From contig NC_065897.1 in NCBI RefSeq assembly GCF_905147045.1, positions 8,633,001 to 8,697,000 on the forward strand: DNA of 64,000 bases, given 5' to 3'. The first letter of the stretch is position 1. Every line of letters begins with the position of its first letter. Shown here piece by piece: positions 1 through 11,239 of the stretch. The position numbers and the translations under genes are program-made. The notes below the pieces were generated by a model. It did not search any database, had not been told where the DNA came from, and worked only from the letters and a program-made list of their open reading frames with translations. Origin of the DNA: Nymphalis io (lineage: Eukaryota > Arthropoda > Insecta > Lepidoptera > Nymphalidae).

Positions 1-849
1 GTTTTATACAAAGTTATGGTAAATCCTTATCAGTTTTCTTAGCGTTTGCCGATTATGCAGAATATTAGTATGAGACCGGAGAAATAAAAGAAATATCTTA
101 GAACACACGTACATAGATGCTCGACAGTATAACTTCGATTAAGTAATTCGATCTTCTTAATCAAATATTTACTCAAAACTAGTACTGGAATATATAAAGA
201 TGTAAACATTACTCAGAAGCGGTGCTAGTTAAGTTGGTAAAGGTGGATGATTCGTTTGAAGATTGCATTTATTTAATCTTGAAAGTCGAAGTAGTTTTCT
301 AAAATACTTTATATATATTTCTTTGGTAAAAGACCCTTTATGGAATAGTCCATGAAGTAGATCAAAATCAAAACGATAAAGGGCACCTCCATCTGAATTC
401 TTAAGCACATCGAAAGGATATAATAAAGGAGATCGTATAGCTATTTACGTGTGTAGAGCATTCGGATAGGTAAAGATCGCGTCTCGTAACGGAAACATTT
501 CTAAAGTATCCCCGAACATTTGGATCGTGGGTATTCGGATCACGTGCGGGTAACAACGGGAACGATGCCGAGTACCTCGGGGTTTGTAATGATATCGACG
601 CTGTTTTTTCCACAATACCTGACCCTAGTAGCCGGGAGTGATTGCAGCTAAAAAATGTTTTATAAATTTACAGTATTTTGCACGTATTGTAAATTAATTT
701 AAAACTTATGACATATAAATATAAGGGAATCTGTTGTAATTACAATTGTTTTTACATGTTCGTACAATTTTCGTTTTAAAAAAATATAATGGTAAGATTA
801 TGTCTTGTCAAATATGCATATATGAAAATAGCAGGTATTTAACTATATA
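1..849. other. AT-rich DNA, no gene recognised
   Basis: No repeat or gene is recognised here. Positions about 390-650 are less AT-rich than their surroundings. They hold a 70-codon minus-strand open frame (401-613) with no motif that I know and no convincing splice sites. It could be a chance frame or an old repeat. Confidence 0.5.
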
Positions 850-1139
850 CTGGTGGTAGGGCTTTGTGTAAGCTCGTCTGGGTAGGTACCACCCACTCAT
901 CAGATATTCTATTGAAAAACAGCAATACTTGATATTGTTGTGTTCCGGTTTGAAGGGTGAGTGAGCCAGTGTAATTACAGGCACAAGGGACATAAAATCT
1001 TAGTTCCCAAGGTTGGTGGCGCATTAGCTATGTAAGCGATGATTGACATTTCTTACAATGCCAATGTCTAAGGGCGTTTGGTGACCACTTACCATCAGGT
1101 GGCCCATATGCTCGTCCGCCTTCCTATACTATAAAAAAA
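850..1139 (+). mobile_element. SINE-like element, family B, near full length
   Basis: This is a copy of an interspersed element that recurs at 2.6, 3.1, 19.2, 29.3 and 55.6 kb. It starts with a GGTGGTAGGGCTTTGT head, then a block containing GGGTAGGTACCACCCACTC. The middle holds AGGGTGAGTGAGCCAGTG. The 3' end contains ACTTACCATCAGGTGG and closes in TATAAAAAAA. That tail resembles the tails of the jockey-type LINEs at 12.2, 39.9 and 53.3 kb, so the element is probably mobilised by such a LINE. It resembles repeats common in butterfly genomes (possibly the Metulj type, from memory). Two apparent ORFs across it are shadows. Confidence 0.8.
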
Positions 1140-2602
1140 TGCATTTTTAATATATGGGGTAATCTACAGATTTTGTTAAGCTAAAAAACAAAAGCCATAA
1201 TAAAAAAGGATAACTTTACATAGTACAAAATACCTGATTTAGCTTGGACCGTACCAGTTACATTTAAAACAGTCTTTGGTACTATGAATAAAGATAAACA
1301 AATACAGTTGCTGTAGGGGTTATTTTTTTATTTGCATTAGTGACAACAATGTATGGCTGATTATATCAACTTTTAAAAATAAGGTTAAATCTTTAATCAA
1401 CAATTAAAAATAAGATTTAGTTTATAATATCACAAAATATCATTTTCATAACTCAAATCTATAAAGTTTTTTGCTTATTTAACAACCTTTAATTTCCGTT
1501 AAAAACAAACAAAACTAATCAAAAAGAGTTATTCTTTTCCCAAGAAAGCTCTTTTTCCTGCAACATTGGAAAGTGTCCAAGTAACATAGTTAGTTGGGGG
1601 CCAAGGTATCGCAGCAATTTCTTTAACAACTTTCATAAACACATATAAATTGATGTTAGCCTCGAACCTAATGAAAAATAAAACTGGGTGTGACCCGTGA
1701 GGTCCGGTCCGAACTTCCCAGAGGTGAGGAATAAAAAACTATTAAATACATTTTAAGCTAATCCAATCGATTTTAAGCTAATTTATTATTTTTATAATAA
1801 CATTAAAATAAATTTTATACATTTAATATTAAACCTTCTATGGATAAAAATATTTTTTTAACCATAGATGATTTGTTATCAGATGACGCCACCGCCTTGT
1901 TTTTAGTTTTTTTTTTTATTTTTACGAAAAAACAGCTAAATCAATTTGAGCTGAAATTTTTTCAATTCTTAATAAAGCAATTACGTATCGAATGAGCTCA
2001 GTCCCATATCAATATATTTTTTGGTTACATACATGTACGTACATGCACGTACATACGAGCAAACGTACATACACGCACACAGACATATCTAAAAGTGACG
2101 GATTTGGATTCTGATGACCTTCAACGTAGAGATATGCAAAAACAGGGAATTTAAAATCACACAAACTCGGTCCCATTATATCAACTTCCTCTAGGAATTT
2201 AATAAACATTAATTTGTCAAATAACGAAGGACTATAAAAAGCAGTAGATTACATAAAATAAAATATTCAGTTTATTAGCTTTTTACGCAATAATTTATGA
2301 GACACTCGCTACCCGGCCCGACTTTGCACGATAAAATGGAGGTTTTGCCCCTTGATACAATTTTGTAATATAATACATAGTTAAATATAATGAACGAATC
2401 CATCTTTTCGGTTCTGCTATGCTAATACATCTGATATTACATGTATTTTTGGAATTCCTTATTGTAACATTAAAACGTTCAAGTCCATATTAAATAAATC
2501 AATCAGCACCATCAAATTATAAAATTTATTTTTTATTCAATAGTTACATAGTACAACATTGAATAATATGCATTCCGATAGATTTATTAGCATCTGTCAG
2601 AA
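1140..2602. other. AT-rich DNA with a small low-complexity patch
   Basis: No gene is seen. Positions about 2030-2095 are a degenerate ACGTACAT-type simple repeat. The minus-strand ORF over it is low complexity and not credible. Confidence 0.5.
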
Positions 2603-2868
2603 CTGGGTAGGTACCACCCACTCATCAGATATTCTACCGCAAAACAGCAATACTTAATATTGTTGTGTTCCGGTTTGAAGGGTGAGTGAGTCAGTGTAAT
2701 TACAGGCACAAGGGACATAAAATCTTAGTTCCCAAGGTTGGTGGCGCGTTGGCTATAAGCGATGGTTGACATTTCTTACAATGCCAATGTCTAAGGGCGT
2801 CTGGTGACCACTTACCATCCGATGGCCCATATGCTCGTCCACCTTCCTATTCTATAAAAAAAAAAAAA
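2603..2868 (+). mobile_element. SINE-like element, family B, 5'-truncated
   Basis: This copy is closely similar to the one at 850-1139 but begins inside the element at CTGGGTAGGTACC, so it lacks the head. It ends in a clean run of about 12 A residues. 5' truncation with an intact A tail is expected of LINE-driven retroposition. Confidence 0.8.
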
Positions 2869-2893
2869 CGTCGTCGCCGTCGTCGCTGTCGAC
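2869..2893 (+). repeat. (CGT)n-like microsatellite
   Basis: A short degenerate CGT/CGC trinucleotide run directly follows the A tail of the family B copy. Confidence 0.7.
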
Positions 2894-3138
2894 ATTTCGT
2901 CTTTATATAAGGTGACATGTGCTCCGTAATTTAATGTATCTATAGAATAAATTGTAATTATCTTAATAGCTATCGATTCAATCTAATTGTTTTGTTTAAC
3001 TCTTAAATTAGGTACGTGTAACATCAATAAGGCTTATTTTTAAATTCACTTTAATACTATATAATATAATACTTAGAACTTCAGTCATTTTAGATTCCGT
3101 ATTCATACATTTACAACAAATAAGGATTCATCAAAAAA

Positions 3139-3345
3139 TAGTCACTACCCAAACATCACATATTCTACCGCCCTACAGCAACACTGAGTATTGTTGTATT
3201 TAGTTTGAAGGATAACTTACTTACTGTAATTATAGGCACAAGGAAAATAACATCTTAGTTCCCAAGGTTGAGGCCGCAATGTATATGGCTGGTGGTAACC
3301 GCTTACCATCAGGGTTATTTTCCAATCCACCTACCATACCGTAGA
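3139..3345 (+). mobile_element. SINE-like element, family B, old copy
   Basis: The family B landmarks are all recognisable: ACTACCCAAACATCACATATTC, split here into diverged blocks, then CTTAGTTCCCAAGGTTG and CGCTTACCATCAGGG. Many substitutions and small deletions mark it as older than its two upstream neighbours. Confidence 0.65.
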
Positions 3346-3857
3346 TGGTCCAACACCAGTATATCATTCCAGTCCATACTGGATCGAACTATTTCGGTTT
3401 ATGATAGTAGTTTTATGATTAAGCGTTTTACGAACCACACCCTATAAAATTCATGTTTATGTAATATGTTATATTTTTTTTTTTAATAGACCCACGTGAT
3501 TAAATTAGTGAAAAAGAGTATCTACGGGTTCTATGCTTATTATTATTTTAGAATTAGAATCTTATCTATCTTAGAATCTACACTGGTAGCTTCACAATTA
3601 ATCTAATCCTGTAAGATGACGCTAAAGTGCTTGTACTCTTTGTACTTGATAAAAAACTATTTTAATTTTAATGTCAAAATCTGTTTTGCATTTTGTTTAT
3701 TTATTTTATTATATACTCGTTAATTTAAGTTAATTTTATTTTTTATTTCATAACATAACAATATTTCAAAAAACTGGTTTTTATTGCAAGTGTAAGTATA
3801 TTTTAATGAATATAGCAAAGACAAATTGTGATTATTCATTAATATTAAGATAATTTT
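3346..3857. other. AT-rich DNA, nothing recognised
   Basis: No open frame of note and no recognised repeat. Confidence 0.5.
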
Positions 3858-4033
3858 GCCGAAATAGCCCAGTGACTAGAAAAGCTCAAATAAAAGATTT
3901 TAAAAGATTATTCAGATTGTAGGCTCAAATAAGCATCACTGATTTTTCATGTGCTTAATTTGTATTTTATAATTCACCTCGTCTTTGGCGGTGCCGGATA
4001 ACATCATGAGTTATCATCTGCCTGTGTCGAATC
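3858..4033 (+). mobile_element. tRNA-derived SINE, family A, old partial copy
   Basis: A diverged A-box region (ATAGCCCAGTG) begins the copy. It is followed by the family A body, with TTTTTCATGTGCTTAATTTG and TATAATTCACCTCGT. The B box is decayed and the 3' half is lost. Confidence 0.6.
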
Positions 4034-4579
4034 TTATACATAATAAATCATCCGCTCCATCCAATATCTAAAGAGTATAAAACAGATATACATTATATTT
4101 AGACTGGGTCTATTCTGCGACTGTCTACTAAAATATTATGAAAGTTCTATACATGCAAAGCAAAATAATAATAATAAATTATAATGAAAATGTACTGTTC
4201 AAATTACATGTAACAGTGGTTCAAAATTTATAGACTACCGAAATGAAATCTGGAAAATAAGATGTACTTTTCAATAATTATGATTTTTAGTTTAGAAATG
4301 GTAAGTAAAAAGAAGAATTTTCAATTAGCATACTTAAACTATTTAACTTAAATTATTATTTCAATCCGTGAACCAAAATGGATGTATGGGGGATTACGTA
4401 CTGCAAGAATTGAAACTGGAAACTTCCTCAACCACCACGCTTTCTATATCTAAGTCCAAATAGCCTTTTAATTTCTGAATTGTAATAATTTCAATTCCGA
4501 TAAGGCAGTGAATAACGATTTAAAACTGTTCGTTGTTGTCCTTTCATCCGAATTTTAAATCAGCGGGCTTCAAGAAATT
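4034..4579. other. AT-rich DNA, nothing recognised
   Basis: No gene or repeat is recognised in this stretch. Confidence 0.45.
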
Positions 4580-4882
4580 AATCGTAAAATCAGTAACGGC
4601 CTGTGAATGTCCCACTGCTGGGCTTAAGGTCTCCTTTCCTCTTTTTTTTTGTGGAGAAGGCTTGGAGCTTATTCTACCACGATGCTCCAATGCGGGTTGG
4701 TAGAATACACATGTGGCAGAATTTCCTCACGATGTTTTCCTTCATCGCTAAGCACGAGATGAATTTTAAACACAAATTAAGCACATGAAAATTCAGTGGT
4801 GCTTGCCCGGGTTTGAACCCACGATCATCGGTTAAGATTCACGCGTTCTAACCACTAGGCCATCTCGACTCAATCGTAAAAT
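4580..4882 (-). mobile_element. tRNA-derived SINE, family A, with 11-bp TSD
   Basis: The element lies at 4591-4871 on the minus strand. Its tRNA-like head (minus strand, TGGCCTAGTGG) is at the right end and its B box reads GGGTTCAAACCC. The 3' tail at the left ends in the family's GGCCGTTAC form. The duplicated target AATCGTAAAAT lies at 4580-4590 and again at 4872-4882, so the ends are exact. The 61-codon plus-strand ORF across it is not a gene. Confidence 0.9.
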
Positions 4883-6193
4883 AGTAAGAATATAAAATAG
4901 TTTAAAGATAAAATTTGTGGGTGAAAAATTAACTTTAAATTTTACTATAAAAAAAAAGTTTAAACGGCAATTCAAAACAATAGAAATAAAATGTACTTAA
5001 TTTTGAATATGACTTTTGACTACTATTATAGATCTGTGAAATCAGATGTTTAATTGAGATACTGCATCAGGTATGCCAAAGCTATCGACTGTAATTACCA
5101 ACATCAGTTCGGTGATCATTGTTCATTAGCGACTGCAATTCATTATTTATAATCTATTTAATGAGTGTATTATAAAATATTTTATTAAAATGGTGGCGAT
5201 AAAAAGTAAAACTTCTGAATTATACTAATACTAAATAAATCAATTTTAAATAGGCTACCTGTTTTAATCATTATATATATACGTATGTTACGTCATGTAA
5301 AAAGCCAAATTTTTTTTTATGAATTGTGAAGAAATTTCAAATATCATTATTTCAATTTAATTATATGAGACGTTAATTGTTAATGTCTTTTCTATGTTTA
5401 TTGTTTTTGTTATAAATATTTTCATTTTTAAATTTTTTTTTTGTTAACTCGAAATCTTGATATATTTTGCAACACCTATAATTTAGGAGACACTTGATTT
5501 GTATAACGTCATGTTTAAAGACTCAATTGCATTTATTAGCGTACTTCTTGTTGGCGTTGACATTATAATAAATAAATAAATATGCTTATTTATATACTCT
5601 TTTTGGAGATTGAATAATTATGATTTACCTACAGTAAATCACGGATATAATATTTATTTATCTGGATAAGTTTCCCTTAAGTTTTTAAAAATAGTATTTT
5701 TAAGAAATAAGTTAGGAAAGGAAAGGACCTATTTTATTGAGTGATATAATCGTAACTTTTATGATTTCTTACTCTGAAATTACATAATATTATAGGCAAA
5801 TTAATAACAGGTCGTTAACCCTTCCTACTTTTAATCGAGCTTAGTAAGCACACTAGCGCTACTTTTGATTTAATGTTTGCTCTAAGCGATAAAGGATTAT
5901 TAAATACCCATTGAATACCCCGACCGATTTCAAACTACCAATAGTTCTAAAATATATTTTAAATAAGATTTGAATAATTAAATTATTCTCAAGTTTGCAT
6001 AATAATGCTAATTGTTTGATGCTTATTTATCTGTCAATTTTTTTAATTGGAACCACAAAGGTGACATTTAGCCAAATAATAACGACCTTAGACAAACTTA
6101 AGCTATGGTTTATTCAACAATTTCTTATTCAGGCTACAGAAAAAAACATGATATAATTAATAATAATAATCAGAAGACAGACTTTATACTATA
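4883..6193. other. AT-rich DNA, nothing recognised
   Basis: No gene, RNA or recognised repeat is seen. Several A/T homopolymers are present. Confidence 0.5.
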
Positions 6194-7600
6194 TTAGCTT
6201 TTGCCCGCGACTTCGTACGCATGGAATTAAAAATTAAGTATCTATATTTTTATTTTCGTGGAGACAGCTGAGAATTATATACCAATAAAATGGAATTTTT
6301 GTGCATTATTTCAAAGGTTATGGTGGTTCTTGTATTTTCTCTAAATGAACTTTGCCAGAATAACACATTCCTTTAGGTTATCTAAGCCACTTCAAGGCAA
6401 TGCGCGCATATTTCCTTTATTGAGCCAATATGAATATAATTGGCATATTTTAATATTAGATCATAAAAAATCCACTTCCACTGCTATCCACGGCTTCTAT
6501 AAACAGCCTAAGAACGACATGGCGCAGCCGGTTTTCTTCTAACTGCACCATTTGGATCTCACTAGATTGCGATTACTGTAATTCTTGCTCACGACTCCGT
6601 TCTACTTCCAGGTGATATTTCATTACGTTTACGGTCAACAGACAAACGCGTCTCGTTTCTTATCTGTTTCTAGAAAGTGTGATTAGCAGGCAAACGCAAC
6701 ACTTGTTCCTCATGCGTTTTCACAGAACGTGCGATATCGTGGTGAGTGCGGTCAGCAGCTGAACGGTGTTCTCGCTCAAAATCATCTCTACAGATCTGGA
6801 AATCGCGGGACGCCTACGAATACTAATCGGATCTCACGTTCTTCCCGAGTTTTGACAATTCGTGCTTCAGCGTGACGAGACCGGTCTACGCTTAATCGAC
6901 TTTCATGGTGTACGCCACTCTATAAAGATCGTGACGCGGCGTTACAGCGTCTATTAACATTACGACACGATTCGCGTTCAGAAGAAGTCTTGAGACCGAG
7001 ACGTAATATTTCTAGAACGCTGCTTGACGCTGTTATTGCCCTATTTCTATAGAGCACGTGATTTCGTGTTTTGAGTGATCAGCAGGCAAACGCAACACAA
7101 CGAGTGTTGCGTTTGCACTCACCACAAAACCTAATGCGTTCTTAAGAACATGAAATTTCGTGGTGAGTGCGGTCAGCAGACTGAATCTCAGTGACTCTCA
7201 TTCCTCATGCGTTTCTAGTAACTCGAGATTTCGGGGCGGATGCGATCAGCAGACAAACGTGATTTTCTTTCTTGACTTGACTCTAGTGCTTAATCGAATC
7301 TCACATTCTTACCGAATTTCCGCAATTCGAGCTTTAGCTTGGCGAGACTGGTCTACACTCAATCTACTTTCACAGTGTACGCCACTCTACAGATCGTGAC
7401 GTGGCGTTAAGGTGTCTATTAGCATTAAGACGCGATTCGCATTCAAAAGAAGTCTCTTGAGGCCGAGACGCGGCACTTCTAGAACGCTGGTTGACGCTCT
7501 TCTCGCTCCGGTTTACCTGCTGTTAATCTTCTCAATCGTGCTCGTTTGGCTTGAGCAGAAGTCGACGATATGTTAGACCGTTTTCCGGAAAGCATTACAA
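6194..7600 (-). mobile_element. Internally deleted Helitron remnant
   Basis: On the minus strand this segment carries the N-terminal part of a Helitron protein, then runs straight into a Helitron-like 3' terminus. The terminus has a GCGGGC-containing end, then CTAA at 6194-6197, followed by T. That fits the rule that Helitrons end in CTRR and insert before T. The block is clearly less AT-rich than its flanks. The rolling-circle (HUH) and SF1 helicase domains are missing, so this is a deletion derivative. The 5' boundary near 7600 is approximate. Confidence 0.65.
6321..7510 (-). pseudogene. Helitron Rep/helicase-like protein, N-terminal fragment, decayed
   Basis: Minus-strand translation gives HIGSIKEICAHCLEVA from 6434-6385. 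After a short deletion and frame change it gives PKGMCYSGKVHLEKIQEPP from 6377-6321. Together they match the conserved cysteine-rich block that precedes the rolling-circle replication domain of Helitron proteins (HIG..., CxxC, then a C.SGKV.L..PP pattern). Upstream, 7510-6560 encodes an irregular series of about 20-residue repeats of the form RLSADRxxHEIxxS..THEE. Examples are KSRLSADRIRPEIS, QSADRTHHEISCS and ETRLSVDRKRNEIS. From memory, many insect Helitron-type helicase predictions begin with such Arg/Glu-rich arrays. Stops and frameshifts are frequent, so the gene is dead. The repeats share an underlying DNA duplication of about 467 bp (about 6825 and 7292). Confidence 0.65.
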
Positions 7601-7777
7601 ATTTTAAGTACGTAACACAGTAATGCCCAATTTTTTTTTTCATGTGTACTGAAATATTAAATGTATTAATATTGCATTTTAGAATAAAGTCTTTAAGTTT
7701 ATATTACAAAGGTTACTTTTATGGAAAAATAAATTATTATATTATGCTATTGGAAAAGTCATTTAGCAATATGTCGC

Positions 7778-8110
7778 CTTTTTGTACACTAAGTAAGTAA
7801 GTAACAGCCTGTAAATGTCTCACTGTTGGGCTAAGGCCTCTTCTCCCTTTTTGAGAAGAAGGTTTGGAGCTTATTCCACCTCGCTGCTCCAATGCGGGTT
7901 GGTGGAATACACATGTGGCATAGTTTCAATGAAATTAGACACATGCAGGTTTCCTCACGATGTTTTCCTTCACCGAAAAGCACGAGATGAATTATAAACA
8001 GAAATTAAGCACATGAAAATTCAGAGGTGCTTGCCCGGGTTTGAACCCACGTTCATCGGTCAAGATTCACGCGTTCTTACCACAGGGCCATCTCGACTTT
8101 TTGTACACTA
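7778..8110 (-). mobile_element. tRNA-derived SINE, family A, with TSD
   Basis: The element lies at 7792-8097 on the minus strand. The target copy TTTTTGTACACTA is at 7779-7791 and 8098-8110 (13 bp, 14 if the adjacent C is counted). The 3' end has extra short repeats (GTTACTTACTT read on the element strand). The B box GGGTTTGAACCC is visible on the plus strand. Two plus-strand ORFs here (7815-7997 and 8041-8289) are shadows. Confidence 0.9.
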
Positions 8111-8436
8111 CTGTTCTTATTTGTTGTAATTTTCGGTTCATTTTGTGTGTCCTTCTATTCTATTTTCTTTTGTGGCTACACTTTTTTCGACTTCTGCTTT
8201 CGATGAAAGCTAAGCAAACAAATATTGTTTTATTATTATTGTATAAGATTAGTTGTAGTCTATTGAGATCGATTGAGATAAACCCTTAAAATAATAAACA
8301 GCGCCATCTTTATATTTTTTTGAGTAACAACTCTACAGATTAGCTTACTTATTTTCCTCTACATCTGTCAATTTAGCATTAAGTTCATTAAAGAACGTGA
8401 GATCAGGACAATATTAATCTTAAATCAATCAGAATA
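8111..8436. other. AT-rich DNA, nothing recognised
   Basis: No gene or repeat is recognised. Confidence 0.4.
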
Positions 8437-8610
8437 AGATATTTTCCTGCGGTATAATGGAGCCTATAGTTTAAGTTAGGCCATCGTCAATACATTGGTG
8501 AAAGCTGCATTCAAATCAATGCAATAGTTTTTGCGTGATGCGGGTTTTGCGATACAGACAGCCAGGCAGACAAAAATTCTAAAAACTGTGGTTTTGGCTT
8601 CTATTGCTCT
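8437..8610 (+). repeat. Interspersed repeat, shared with 51.3 kb
   Basis: It shares with 51293-51415 the blocks AAGATATTTTCCTG, ATGGAGCCT and AGTTTTTGCGTGATGC in the same order. The part after TTTTTGCGTGATGC, with CAGACAGCCAGGCAGACAAA, resembles the inner part of non-autonomous Lepidopteran repeats, possibly Helitron-related (memory). Confidence 0.6.
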
Positions 8611-8750
8611 AATAAAGACTAAATATACGTTTTTTATCAATATCTTAAATGTACAGACTTAGGCCTATTACAATTTTTATTATATGTATAAATGTAGCAC
8701 CGATACTGTAAACTAGGGGGACGTCGGACATCATGCATGGACCAATATTA

Positions 8751-9751
8751 TATAGATGATATATATCAACAGCCAATCATTGTCCACTGCTGAACATAGG
8801 CCTATCCCAAGGTGCGCCAAAGCTCCCTGTCCTCCACCTTCCGCATCTAGTCGGTGCCCGCCATCTTATTAAGTTCATCGGTCCATCTGGCTAGAGGGCG
8901 CCCTACACTACGTTTGCCAATCCGTGGTCTCCACTGTAAGACTTGTCTGCTCTAACGGCCATCGGTCCTACGACATACGTGACCAGCCCACTGCCACTTC
9001 AGCCTGCTAATTTTGCAAGCTATGTCGGTGGCTCCGGTTCTTTTCCGGATAATCTCATTTCTGATCTTATCCTTCAAAGATACTCCGAGCATAGCTCGCT
9101 CCATAGCACGCTGAGCGACTTTGAATTTGTGGACTAGTTCCGCAGTTAGTGTCTACGTTTAGGGACCGTATGTCATGGCAGGTAAGACGCACTGGTTGTA
9201 GACTTTCGTTTTCAAACATTGCGGTATAGACATTGCTGCCCATCCCAAGCGAATTCTTCAATCGACTTGTTTTATCTGTCGGTATATTCACTAACCACTT
9301 CGAGAGGTTTTCCTTCGACGTATATCGGTCCCGGCACGACATGCCTATTGAACATGACCAAGGTCTTGTCCAAGTTCATACCGAGACCGACACGCCGGGA
9401 AGACTCGCCTAGACTACGCAGCATTTCGGTGAGTTGTTCCAGTCACTCTGCTATGATGACGATATCATCAGCAAATCGAAAGTGTGAGATGTACTCGCTG
9501 TTTACATTGACTCCATACCCAGTCCAATCCAGCGCCTTGAAAACGTCTTCCATCGCGTTCGTGAACAGTTTCAGGGATATTACATCCCCCTGTCTCACCC
9601 CTCTGCGCAGTTGTACACCTTCGACTTACAGTCCTGGATGTGGACAGTCATTGTAGTGGCGTTGTACAGACATCTCAGTACCTCGATATATCTCCAATCG
9701 ATATGACATCTCTGCAATGAGTCGAGCACTGCCCAGGTTTATATATGATAT
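8751..9751 (-). mobile_element. RTE-clade LINE, 5'-truncated, decayed
   Basis: On the minus strand this encodes the C-terminal half of an RTE-type reverse transcriptase with many frameshifts. It aligns along its length with the open copy at 16.7-18.8 kb: CTCCGAGCATAG, CACTGGTTGTAGACTTTCG and the GTTGTACAGACATCT region have clear counterparts. It belongs to a different subfamily. The 3' end reads TCAGCAGTGGACAATGATTGG then CTGTTGATATAT (element strand). Imperfect 12-bp flanks TATAGATGATAT (8751-8762) and TATATATGATAT (9740-9751) match at 11 of 12 positions and are a likely TSD. It is dead, with the 5' part missing. Confidence 0.8.
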
Positions 9752-9869
9752 AGCTCAAAGGTTATTTTATTTCTTATTTGATTTATTTTTTAAATATAAA
9801 ATTCCACTATGGGTTAGGTATGTACAATGTTTTCTGTAAATCTACCTCTACTACAATATGATTATATTA

Positions 9870-10179
9870 GTCGAGATGGCCCAGTGGTTAGAATGAGTGA
9901 ATCTTAACCGATGATCGTGGGTTCAAACCCGGACAAGCACCACTGAATTTTCATTAATTCGTATTTATAATTCATCTCGTGCTTGACGGTGAAGGAAAAC
10001 ATCGTGAGGAAAATTGCATCTGTCTAATTTCACTGAAATTCTGCCACATGTGTATTTCAAAAAACCCGAATTGGAGCAGCGTGGTGGAATAAGCTCTTTG
10101 GAGCTTTGAGCCTTGAGCCTACACCTCAAAACGGAGAGGAAAGAGAGGCCCAGCTGTGTTCATTCACAGGATGTTACTA
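9870..10179 (+). mobile_element. tRNA-derived SINE, family A
   Basis: It starts with a tRNA-like head (A box TGGCCCAGTGG at 9878-9888; B box GGGTTCAAACCC). The conserved body follows, with AAAACATCGTGAGGAAA. The 3' end carries AGGCCCAGCTGTGT and GGATGTTACTATTACTG, a diverged form of the RTE-like tail. About 310 bp, near full length. Confidence 0.85.
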
Positions 10180-10429
10180 TTACTGCACTGTACAATATTA
10201 TCATTCTAAGTTTACAATATATATAATAAAGTTCTGTATATATTTTATAGCATATTATATGGTAATGTACCGCCTTCATGAATTTCTGTTTAGCCTTAAG
10301 GTTGACTTGCAGAGAATGCTTTCAGGTATTAGGTCCGCCTTTTATTCCAATAAAATATTATGGTAGTCCATAAAGTTTTAAATAAATAAATTAATTAAAT
10401 AATATTGACAATTAGTATTGTTTTACTCA
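10180..10429. other. AT-rich DNA, no gene
   Basis: Nothing is recognised. A plus-strand ORF starting at 10106 runs out of the SINE and is not a gene. Confidence 0.4.
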
Positions 10430-11040
10430 CGTCGCTAAAGCCCCCCATTGTTCCCGCCGCTTTAACGCCACGAGCGTGCGTATAATCGTTTCCGCGTAGT
10501 AGGATATCGTGTGATATCCCCCCACTATGCGGTTAACCACTTCCGCACTAAACTTTTGATCTTAATCCTTCAGATAACTCGGTTGGCCCCCAACAGATTG
10601 TGAAACCAAACGGGATCCCCTTAGAAGGCCCTGGAGATCACACAACACCGGCATAGAAACCGCAAACTTCCTCCTTTGATTCCCAGAGAGCTGCAGCAGC
10701 AGTCTGTGCATAGCACCTGCTACATTTTTGGTCTGGGGGGCTAGGCGCTCGAAGTTTACTTCGAAACCCTAGTCCAAAGAAGGCCTAGGTATTTATGTAA
10801 ATGGCCACCTTGACGTTTCAACAACGGGGACGTGTGACGGGGACGGAGACGAAGCGTACCGCTTATGTGATGTTATCCAAACGCCAAACTCGTAGATCTT
10901 ACCGACGACAATGTACACTCCGAGCTCTCTCTTTTTGGTTCTCTCGAACCATTCTCCTGATGCCAGCACCAACATGACGTCCGCATAATGGACCCACTGC
11001 TGTTTTAAAGCCTCTTCTTTTGACGAGACGATTTAGAGTC
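10430..11040 (-). pseudogene. R1-clade LINE reverse-transcriptase fragment, decayed
   Basis: The minus strand shows broken pieces of an R1-type RT C-terminal half. YADVMLVLASGEWFER is a degraded YADD catalytic box with its following block. VVGKIYEFGVW, then FERLAPQTKNVAGAMHRLL and VGGYHTISYYAETIIR, follow in other frames in the order expected for R1-clade elements. The aspartate pair of YADD is reduced to YAD-V. Several stops and frameshifts show it is dead. The block is less AT-rich than its flanks. Endonuclease and ORF1 are not seen, and the exact ends are unclear. The clade assignment is from memory of R1/TRAS/SART proteins. Confidence 0.6.
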
Positions 11041-11179
11041 ATCACGTCGCTTTAATACGGGTTGATGATCAAATTCACATTTTCATCATATAACATATCC
11101 ATACGGGATTTTTTTATTTATAAACCCAACTTTCTTGTATTTTACTAGAATTCAATTAAATACCTTTTTTATAAGAAGA

Positions 11180-11235
11180 TGAAAAAATAAGCATATTGTA
11201 ACTTGTCATAATTGTCAATAATCTGTATTTAAGTA
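11180..11235 (+). repeat. Unclassified interspersed repeat, left part, split by LINE
   Basis: It shares AATAAGCATATTGTAA and CTGTATTTAAG with the copy at 21937-22026. The partner sequence continues on the far side of the LINE at 12308. Confidence 0.55.
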
Positions 11236-11239
11236 TTAC

